A DNA stretch of 64,000 nt from Theristus sp. LFF4_11 (Eukaryota > Nematoda > Chromadorea > Monhysterida > Xyalidae), in contig JASANC010000900.1 in the NCBI GenBank assembly GCA_030248135.1, positions 1 to 64,000 of the forward strand, read 5' to 3'. Both the position numbers and the translations under genes were made by a program. How positions within the stretch are numbered: the stretch's first letter is position 1; each line of letters begins with the position of its first letter. This document shows positions 35,201-44,800 of this stretch, in pieces. The notes under the pieces were generated by a model. It ran no database searches. It worked only from the letters and a program-made list of their open reading frames with translations, and was not told the DNA's origin.

Positions 35201-35461
35201 GCGCTCGAGTTAACCGTCGTGCATACGCCTCGCAGCGCCGACACTTCGCAGTTGAACGTCGCAGCGCCTTCGAACGCGCCCGAGTGCCGCCTGCCGAGTT
35301 ACGACGAAGTGATGCGAATCTCGATCACGACCGCCGATACGGCGGCGTCGCAATCGCCGTCCGTTCAGTCGCGACGGAATTCGTCAGTTGAGTCGAACGA
35401 GCCAGTGGATGATCCGGTACAGGATTGTGGCGATACGATTGTTGGTGACAATGTTGCGTGA
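32219..35461 (+). CDS. EGF-repeat single-pass membrane protein (5' end not found)
   Basis: Exons: about 32219-32419, 32759-32822, 33309-33504, 34295-34488, 34992-35461 (TGA); all junctions in phase. The ectodomain is Cys-rich: WCEVHNTCNSTDINRS, then GVVCKCPTVGSDRNC, RPCKNGGYRAFSIGLRCACS, YYFGELCEHRCEHGT and a C-terminal EGF unit with CAHGGRRASTGYGCECARG and WMGAHCEL. A transmembrane helix spans the last splice (AILLVICAIIVAIIGLLVVG), followed by stop-transfer RRHRRRRR. The roughly 140-residue cytosolic tail is Gln/His/Ser-rich and contains LPSYDEV, close to the PPxY motif that binds Nedd4-type WW domains. A Notch-like or tenascin-like adhesion or signalling receptor is plausible; I cannot name it. 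The first exon shown has no ATG, so upstream exons with the signal peptide are missing. Confidence 0.75.
33755..33990. repeat. Repeat family D in EGF-gene intron
   Basis: It begins TACCGTAAAGTCTTGCATAT and contains CCACTTATAAGACC and AAGTGGGCGGAGTGTCACAC, matching the copy at 36425. The right terminal repeat is not evident, so this copy may be truncated. Confidence 0.65.
34881..34990. repeat. Tandem duplication at an intron end
   Basis: Two units of about 55 bp, each starting AAGTGCCCGG and ending ACTTTCGAAACGC. Only the second ends in CAG and serves as the acceptor for the last exon of the EGF gene. Confidence 0.8.
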
Positions 35462-35966
35462 TGATAGAGAAGCCGTGGTGATCGACAAAAACGGGTGTTT
35501 TTTATTAAAAAAACTCCAACTATTTTTTTTGGCATCAATCTCGTGTAACGGTGTGGTGATCTACCGTGGTGAGCCGCAACAACTCGATTTGCAGCACCAC
35601 GGTACCTTGCACCGTTGCACGGGTTTATGCTAATGAAATGTTCTGTTTCAGCGTACGTTTCGATTTTTTTCATGGTGCTATACAATTATGTCGTTTGTTG
35701 TTTGTTGCTGATATATAAGCTGCCGTTGATTCGATGTATTTGTGCAACCAATATACCCGTGCAACGGTGTGATTTGCGTTTGCGGCAAACCCCGCAAGTG
35801 TCCGCACCAGCGTTACGTAGATCACACCGTCCGCACATGGTCAGCCATAGCTTGTTGTTGTTGTAGGGTATTTGAGGCGATGTTTTTAGCCAGGGCTAAC
35901 CCAGAGAAGCGTACAGAACGCCATTGAGTAGGGCGCCCATCGAGTTTTCTCTGTCATCAAGTGCCT

Positions 35967-36048
35967 ATACACCCCTCGGCGGGGCTCGATCCCCCGAGCG
36001 CACAGACTGTAGTCTAACGCACTACCACCAGACCAGAAGGGTGACAGA
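35967..36048 (-). other. tRNA-like repeat
   Basis: Minus strand: TGGTCTGGTGGTAGTGCG (A box) and GGGGGATCGAGCCCCG (B box); ACCCTTC pairs imperfectly with GAGGGGT as an acceptor. The middle is the palindrome AGACTACAGTCT rather than a clean anticodon arm. From 35462 to 35960 I see no gene. Confidence 0.4.
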
Positions 36049-36238
36049 CAATTGCTGAACGTCCATGTATTGTTTGCTCCATCGATCCATACTCGCTTTA
36101 AAGTATTTATGCGGTGCTGAACAATCACAAAAAGTATCTGGCGTTAACAAATGCTAGCGCTAGTTGCTTGTTCCGACTGCTGGGATCAAAACAGTCTTGG
36201 AACCATACACGTCCGAGAGGCGGATCACCAATTTTACC

Positions 36239-36332
36239 TTAAACGGCATTCATGAACCAGTATTTAGTGACGCGTAGCTGTGTTAAAACTTAGTTACGCG
36301 GTCACTAAATACTGGTTCATGAATGCCCCTTT
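36239..36332. repeat. Short hairpin element, family C
   Basis: Arms CATTCATGAACCAGTATTTA and the exact complement with a short loop around GTGTTAAAACTTAG. It ends at TTA/TAA on both sides. Confidence 0.8.
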
Positions 36333-36424
36333 ATTTTTATTGCGTTCACGTGGCCGTGTCGTTTCTTTCCTCTGATACTATTGCTTCATTATTTCAAACT
36401 GAATTGCGAATCATAAACATAATC

Positions 36425-36690
36425 TACCGTAAAGTCTTGCATATAAGGTTCCTCTTACTTATAAGACCCCCACCCAAAAGTGGGCGGAGTGTCACACGGC
36501 GGGAAACCAAAAAATTCAAATTTTTGACTTGGTCGAAAACCCACCCCGTTTGTAAGGCCCGGACTTCCTAATCTTCTCTTTATAAGACCTCCTCCCACTT
36601 ATAAGGCTGTCACACAAAATTCCACTTTTTTCAGCAATTTTTGATTTTCAAATTTATATAAGGAGACCTTATATGCAAGACTTTACGGTA
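36425..36690. repeat. Repeat family D, full copy
   Basis: Terminal inverted repeats of about 25 bp starting TACCGTAAAGTCTTGCATAT at 36425 and its complement ending at 36690. A truncated copy lies at 38380-38475. Between 36691 and 38380 I see no gene. Confidence 0.8.
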
Positions 36691-39639
36691 TTCGGCATGT
36701 GTGTGGAAGGCGCGGTAGAAAATTAGCAACAAAAATAACGCAGCATTTAGCGTATCATCATAAATCAACCGTACGTGACCAAAAACCGAAACGTGCGGAC
36801 GCCTCCTGTGGCGTTCGAACAACACGGACAGACTTCAAAGTACGTAAACATGCGAATTCCCGAACTGAAATGAAAACATACTCGCTTTTTTGGACAAAAC
36901 GAAAGAAACGGCTTGACGGAAAAAAAGGTCGATAAAACGTTTCAACTTGTTTTTTGCGTGTGCCAGCGAAAGACAACAAACGCTCACGGTTTAGGGTCAT
37001 GGTTGGACGGCGTCAAATCGGGACGCGCTCATTTTTTTGACACAAAGCAGCATCATACGAGAAGATTGATTAATCAAGCGCAGTAAAACTTTGCATGATA
37101 CATACAAAATGTATGCATGCCTCTTTGCATTATTATGAATTAAAAGAACTTGATAAGTTTTTTTGCGCTGATTGCTGAAAACCAACTGGTTTCAGCCAGT
37201 ATATTGCTCTCGGGAAACGGTGAAAACGAGAAAAATGTACAAATTTTTGCAATGATATAGCCGTGTGCCGCTTTTTGCACACTGTTTCTCAGATTGAAAC
37301 GTTTTTGGTTATTTTATTTCAACGTGCGTGTTGTGTTAACTTTCTCATCTTCAATAGTTTTTCGTTAATTATGATGATTGCTCACCTAACTGCATATAAT
37401 CTGAATGTACTCGCAGTACCGAAAATTTTTGCCAACCAAAATTCACATGTGATAAAAACGAAACGGTTTTGCATTTTTCATAATCATACACATGTAGCAT
37501 AATTAATGATTCTCCATGAAAACAGGTGTACATATATTGCTCAGGTATATTACAGGGGCCAAAATCTGCTATTTTCAATCCCAACCAACAACAACAGTAC
37601 CTGTCAACATTGCCGGTTGTTGGTTGCATTTTTTGCATCGTCTGGCGCAGTTACTTGGCCATCGTTCATAAAAACACTGAAATCACAGAGATCATACGTT
37701 TTTTCAGACGGTTCGGGTAAGTGTCGCGTTTATTTATGTTGAGTGTGTTGCATGTTGGTTTTGCTAATTATTAATGGCGTTTTTTTCTCTAAACATGTCG
37801 TTGTTTGTTTACAAAAAAATGACTAATTGACTAGTGGAAGTGGGAAATGGCCAAACACAGTCTTTTGAAACTACGGATAGCATTGAATTGAAGTTTAGTT
37901 TCATGTCTCAATTTCATGGTCGCTCACTGATACGGTTTTGTCAAATTAAACTGACATAAAGTTTTTATGTAAAACAAATTTTCTAGAAATCAAATTTGGC
38001 AACTGAAACTGTACATTTTATTATATCGACTTATAAACAAAATGCAGTTTTAAAACGCAAATTAAAGCACAATTTAACATCCGTAAAAAGCAAAATCATC
38101 GTAAAAAAACTCGATGAAAGTCTCATTTCTGCCTTTTATTGAGCGCAGCATGCCATCCAACAGAGGAAAAACATTGTTAAAAACCGCATCTTTTTATATT
38201 GTATAAATCCCAACAGTTTTTGTGCAACTCTTGGATAATGGAAGAAAGAATTCCTCGTGGGGCGTTGAAAAGAGTGTTAGTTGGATTGAGTTTTTTTATA
38301 TTTTTTCTCTGAAGTCCTAGTTGTAATTTGAAAAGTGTACTGTGTTAATCGCCTTAATGTTACACTGTCACACACAAATACCGTAAAATCTTGCATATAA
38401 AGTCTTTTTATATAAATTTGAAAAATCAAATTTCTAAAAAAGTAGAATTTTGTGTGACAATCTTATAAGTGGGAGGTGTTCAGCAGCAGGTGTTCTTGAG
38501 TCAAATGTTTGAGTAACTCCCCTTCAGTTCTTTCAGCCCTCTGTTCTGACAAGCAGTCACTTTCCTTCCAGTTTGAACTTCGCCATATAGGAGGGCTGAT
38601 AATTGGCTGGAGTCAAAGATAGACCTAAAAAATCCCATTCATGAAAGCAAGCACATGTACTTTGGCGGGCAGACAGACACGTCAACGTGAATTGTCAGTT
38701 GCGGTTCGCTGAAAACACGTACCTAACGTAATGTTTGTAGGCTCAAATCGTTTTTTCAATACGTGTTTTTCAAATGTATTCATGATGTTGACGTGTCTGT
38801 ACGGGACAACGTACGTCGTTGTGTGCTCGCGTGTATCATCTTTTCTCTAACTAGCAAATTGACCCGTGCCTACGGCACGGTTAGCTGATAAATACAACTA
38901 TTATTTTTGAGTTGGTTTTCCCTTTTGACCTTGCCCACGACGCGGACTCAAAATGCATTGCATTTTGATTTTGAGCTGCTTTAACCGACTGTTGTTGATT
39001 TACCATTGAAATGATCACTCACTTTTAAAGCAATCGTATCCGTCGATGCTTCTACTTTTTTGAAAATCACAGCATTTTTTGTTGCTTAAGCCGTGTTTTT
39101 TGTCAAGCAACATGCTTTTGCTGATTTTATTGCTGTCGATTCAATCGTAACCTGATTTACTCACCATAACACTGATTACTGTGTGGTTTGGTTTTCGCTG
39201 TTTCAGCATCAATCAAAGCGACACATAAGAAATAACAGATATCTAACAATCATAACTGCACTGTCATTCAAAATATGAAAAACAATCTTTTTTAATCAGC
39301 AACAAACAACTGCCATTCCCTATTAAAGTATCAAAATCAATTCTCGCATTTATTAGTTTTTCAATGTCGCTTATTTGTCCGTTCATTCTTTGCTAATCAG
39401 TTGCATTCCACTGTCGTTCCCGTTTAAAGTATCAAAAAAAAAACAATCTCCTTTGATCAGCAACAATTAACAGCCATTCCCGCTCAAAGTTTCAAAAATA
39501 AATCTTGTTTGGTTAGCTTTTCAATGTCGTCACATGTTGTTCAATCGCCATTTCTGTTCAAAAAACAATGTCGTTTGATTAGCAACAATTAACTGATACC
39601 GGTTTAAGTTTTTGTTTCAGTTTAAGATACAGGTTTAAG

Positions 39640-40330
39640 AAAAGCAATCTGCTTCAGTCAGCTGTCATTTCTGAATAGGCAACACTTTTCTAAATACCCA
39701 GTGGAAAGCGCCCGCTTTTGACTTGGTAATGGTTTTTTACCCGCTTACCCTAACCTAAGCCAGGCCTTTTAGAGTGTAAATGTCAAAAAGGCAACATTTC
39801 TGAACAATTGTTGCAAAACGCCAATTTTCGTCTTGATAAGTTGCTTCTTTTTCCCGCTTACTGTAACTTAAGCCAAGCCTTTTAAAGTTTAAATGACAAA
39901 AAATGCAAAACTTTTCTGAATATTCGCTGCAAAACGGCCACTTTTGTGTGGTATGTTTACTACTCTTACCTTTAACCCTAACCTTAGCCAAGGATTTTTG
40001 ATAGAATGGAAATCACAAAACAGCAACATTTTACTGAATACCCGTAGCAAAGCTCACCTAAGTCAAGCCTTTTAAAATTTAAATGACGAAAAATGCAAAA
40101 GTTTTCTGAATATTCGCTGCAAAACGGCCACTTTTGTGTGGTATGTTTACTACTCTTACCGTTAACCCCAACCTTAGCCAAGGATTTTTGATAGAATGAA
40201 AATGACAAAACAGCAACATTTTACTGAATACCCGTAGCAAAGCTCCCGCTTTTGTTTTGAATGTTTACTTCTTTTCCCCGCTTACCCTAACCTAAGCCAG
40301 TTCTTTTTGATCAAATGCAAAAAAAGCAAC
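39640..40330. repeat. Degenerate tandem repeats, about 170-230 bp
   Basis: Recurring blocks: CGCTTACCCTAACCTAAGCC, a TTTTAAAGTTTAAATGACA block, GCAACATTTCTGAATACCC and GCAAAACGGCCACTTTTGT. About four units. The unit after 40067 repeats the previous one closely. Confidence 0.7.
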
Positions 40331-40550
40331 ACGTTTCTGAGTACCCATTGTGTAAAACGATCGCTTTTGTTTTGTTATGCAGCTTTTCTATCCTAAGTGA
40401 CGCATTTTCTATGATAAAAAAACAAATGAAGGAAAAATCTACCTTGTGAAAAAAGCGATTAACTTGCAAACGATTGTTTTAAAAACTCGTTTTTTGTGAA
40501 AAAAACTCCATCGCCTACAATGGAGTCCTTGCAATTCTTACGATTGTCTA

Positions 40551-41315
40551 CAGTCTATCTCGCTAATATATGCAACTCGCTGATTGGTCGGCTCCTCACG
40601 CTCCGCACCCCTGGGAACCGGATTCAGAAAATATCATGTTTTTTTGTTGTTCAGCGGTTTGTTTTCATTTTTTTTCATGCCGAAAAAAATTCTAAATCAA
40701 AAACTACAAAATTCCAAACGTTTGAATTGGTAAAAAATTAGTAAACTGAAGTTTTTTTTGGTTGATTGACGGCGACGACGTCGTCGAGAATTTTTGCTTT
40801 CAAACGTACCGCTGGCCGCTGCTGCGTGTTCAAAACAAATTTAAAACAAACAAACAAAATAACAAAACTTGCTTCCAACGATTTCGACGGTTTTCATCCC
40901 GCTTTTAACAATTGATTCATTGGGTGCGCCATGTCCATTCATTGTTGTTCAAAGATTGTTCACATTGTCAATAAATACTGTCACCTGCTGCGTTCTTCTT
41001 CTCTGTGCTTCGGACACTCAGTAGCGGCCAGCGGCGGCACGCTCTTTTCATGCCTAAAGGCAAAAACTAAACCAAAAACCATAGACGACGTCGTCGCGGT
41101 CAATCAACCAAAAAAGACATTTTTTTGACATTGTGACCAATGCAAATTTTGGGAATTTGGTAGTTTTTTATTTAGAATGTTTTTTCGGCATGAAATCAAC
41201 GAAAACAAACCGTTGAACAATGAAAAACATGATTTTTTCTGAATCCCGTTCCCAAGGGTGCGGAGCGTGAGGAGCCGACCAATCAGCGAGTTGCATATAT
41301 TAGCGAGATAGACTG
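40551..41315. mobile_element. Long-arm foldback element inside the Helitron
   Basis: Flanked by TA. Arms start CAGTCTATCTCGCTAATATA and stay complementary for roughly 200 bp with few mismatches. Further inward the palindromes GACGACGTCGTC occur at both sides. The ends are shared with the family B copy at 8264. No coding sequence was recognised. Confidence 0.75.
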
Positions 41316-41769
41316 TAGCTTGTTGGTTGTCGCTCTTGAGCAAAAGGCATCATGATGACTAAAGTCATGTGGAATGACGACTTAAACTTTGCATTGTCAT
41401 TGGAAAATGGAGTATGAGTATTCAGCTGATGATGACTTAAATAGCAAGATTGGCTCAAACTTGTAAATTTTAATAGCCAATCAACGTAGCGGAACGGACC
41501 TGACTTACTTACATACACAGTTACTATCTTAGTATTATAGATAAGATATAGATAGATATAGATAGATAATCCGATTCAACACACACAAATAAGATAATCA
41601 GTTTCATGCTCGACGTGGCGTGCATGAATGACCGTAATTTATAGCATTTTTAAATTGCCGCGTCAATCATGAAACGAATTTTGGGTCCACGCGAGTAGAC
41701 GCAGTGAGTCAGTTGCAGATACAGAAAAAATGCGCACCTGAATGAGGCTTCAAGCAATCTAAAACCACT

Positions 41770-41860
41770 AAAGGCGCATTCATAAAGCAGTATTTAGTGA
41801 CGCACAGCTGTGTTAACACATAGCTACGCGGTCACTAAATGCTGCTTCATGAATGCACCT
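41770..41860. repeat. Short hairpin element, family C, just upstream of the transporter start
   Basis: Arms GCATTCATAAAGCAGTATTT and complement, ending 38 bases before the proposed ATG of the SLC4 gene. It may lie in the promoter or 5' UTR. Confidence 0.75.
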
Positions 41861-41898
41861 GAACGGCTTTCCGTCACAGTCTGATTCGTCGAGCGAAA

Positions 41899-44800
41899 AT
41901 GTCGGCGACCAACACCAACGCCAACGACGGCGGCAAGCCGGCGGCGACGCAGCGTCAGGTGACGTACAGCGAGGACGTGATGGAGATGTGCGACGATGAG
42001 CTGGACGAGATGATCGACGACGACCACGAGGAGATGCGCCCGATATTCACCGAGATGCTGCTGTTCAATAGTCTCGAGATGAAATGGAAGGAGGACTCGA
42101 GGTGGCGTCGTTGTGTTGCTTAGTTTTTGCGATTGTTGATCAAGAGTGCTTTTGAGATTCACATTTCTGCCCATGCCCACGAAATTTACATTGAAGAAGA
42201 TCCGGCCTGGTTTTGTACTTCAGTGGAAGGGTAAAAACGTTCAGCGACTTGGCTGTTTTTTGTCTTCGCTCCATTTGTGCGCGAAAAACCAGAAATTTTC
42301 TGAGAAACGAAAATAGGTTAATTTAGTTAAGTTTTTATGTTCCACATGACCCTGAACTGAAATCAAAAACAAATGTGATTTTCTAAACTGAATCAGTGCC
42401 TCAGAATGGTTAGGATAGGGCAGCACAAATTTCAACTCACTCGCATTTGAGACCTCCATTTGTGCAGCACTGACAAAAACAAACATTCACTGCAGTATTT
42501 TCGCTTCGATCAGTCAAGCCTTGTGCTCAATCAGTTCAAAACACAGAGCATTTTTGGTTTTCTTTTCAAACGATCCAAGTTTTGTCTCAACCTTCAGATG
42601 GGTGAAATTCGAAGAGAAAGTCGAAGAAGGCAGCGGTCGTTGGTCGAAGCCGTTCGTTCCAACCACAGGACTGATCAGCCTTTTGCAACTCAGTGCCTGC
42701 ATCATGGATGGACAGGTTGGTATCAGCAACCAAAAAGACAAATGAAATGTCACGTGACACAGTCACACAACACATTCAACTGCAATTCAATCTTACTTTT
42801 CCTCATAAACAAACCAGAAAACAAACGATTTGATAGTGAAACATCGTGATATTTGGTTGGTTGAAATTTTAAAACCATTCCAAAATGCTGAAAGTAGCTT
42901 TTAGCGTCTCAAAAGAGTAGTTTAGTTTTGTTTGCCTCGAATGCTGATTGGTTTTTTTGTCATACCGAGCTTTATTCAATCTTTTTTCTTCCCACCTAGG
43001 TGCTGCTGGATGTGGATGCGACGTCGTTCGCCAACGTTGTAGGCAAGTGCTGTTGTTTGTATATGTTGTTGTTTTTGAAAATAGGTAGACTCGCGTCGTG
43101 AGTGAGGGGCAATGGAAAAATCAAGGCCTGGTTGTTTCAGATCAAATCATCGACAAACTCAGAGAGGAGGACGTGCTGAAGGGCGATTATTTGCGCTTGT
43201 TCCGCGAAATCCTGCTCCGTCCGAAGCAACATCAGTACGAATGGGTCAGTTTCGTCTTGGTTATTTTATTTTTTATATTGTGTTATTTGCAACCACCACA
43301 AAATGCGCTCGATGGATCGATGGATGTTGTGTTGATGAATTCCTTTGTTACTTCTGCCCAGTACCGTGGGCCCAAAAAAAATTTCGAGGGGGGGGTATGG
43401 TACCGTGGGGGGGGGGGTGCCGACCAAAAAGTGCGGGGGGGGGGTCCAACCTATGGTAACGTGGGACCCCCCCAGGGGGGTCCCATGGGGGGGTGCATTT
43501 TGTCAAAATTTTCTGCGGGGGTGCCCACTCCCCCACCCCCCCCCCCATGAAATTTTTTCGCTCAAATTTGAAAGGAAAAACGCTAAATTTTGCTTCAAAA
43601 TTGTTTAAATTAAAATGATGATGTTCAATTTATCATATATTCAGCTTATATTATGGACTTTATATAAAAAAAATCATTTTTTTCCAAAAAAAAAATTTGG
43701 TTGTGCCTAAATTTTTGGGGGGGGGGGTGTCCGCCAGACAAAATTTCATGGGGGGGGTGGGGGGGGTGTCGGCCAAATTTTCGAGGGGGGGGGTACGATG
43801 GGGGGGGGTGCCCGGTTTTAGGGGGGGGGTGGCACGGTGCCCCCCCACCCCCCCCCCCACCCGACGGTCTCGGGTGCTCTGGGGGGGGTGTACCCCCCCC
43901 CCCCCCCCCCCCCCCCCGCCCACGGTACTGCTTCTGCCCTAATTTTGGTTGTCATTTTTATGGGGAACATTCCAGAAAAGCGAAGATGCTCGAATTCGCC
44001 TGGGCGCCTTTACGAAGCCAGTCGATCATCATACTCGTGAGTTCGGTTTTTTTGAAACATCCAATTTGAAAGTTCCAATTTCCAACCAGACTTCAGTTTT
44101 CTGTGGATGGCTGTTTGGTCTGGCAAACAAAAAAGCAATAGAACGAAAGAGCTTGCCGGTTGAAATCCGTTGTCGAGATGTGACTGGGAATAATTTCTGC
44201 CTCTTTTCCATTGCAGACAAAGACGAGGACCTGGAGAAGAAGGAGGTACCGGTGCAAGTTCATTGCATTGTTCGGCATGTTTTTCATTTCATTTCAGTTT
44301 TATTACTTTCAGCAACGCTTTATTGAGATCTCGATTTTGCAGCGAAACCTGAAATTCTTCAACAAACTGCCGTCGGACAGCATTGCGGCGAACATTCTCG
44401 TCGGCGACGCGCCCTTCCTCGAGTGGCACGTGTTCGCGTTCGTGCGACTGAAGGAGCCGGTGTACATGCGTGAACTGACCGAGGTTGGTTGGTTGGTGTC
44501 GTGATGAATGGCTGAGTCTGTTCATGATGATGTCCTAGTCCGAAGACAACCGCATTCGGCTGGAACACTGTGATGCTGTTCGGTCACAAAAGTGCACGCG
44601 TGTACAGGCTATCTGGCTAATATATACACCCAGCTGATTGGTTGGTTGCACACACCATGCATTCGGTGCAGGCGTTGCTGTGGAGGCGGAGTTCGACTGC
44701 GCAGAATGCATGCATCAACTGCACGTGTGTGCAACCAACCAATCAGCTAGTTGTATATGTATTAGCCAGTGTCGTGTCGTCGCATGCGTTCGCTCGCGGG

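Larger units (their letters stand above)
38851..41541 (-). mobile_element. Putative non-autonomous Helitron
   Basis: On the minus strand the 3' end has a 7-bp hairpin CCGTGCC-GTA-GGCACGG, nine bases, then CTAG followed by T. The 5' end starts TCTATAATACTAAGATAG preceded by A. TC...CTAG ends, a hairpin near the 3' end and an A^T target are the Helitron hallmarks. It has no terminal inverted repeats and no RepHel protein. It contains the tandem repeats at 39640-40330 and the foldback at 40551-41315. Confidence 0.6.
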
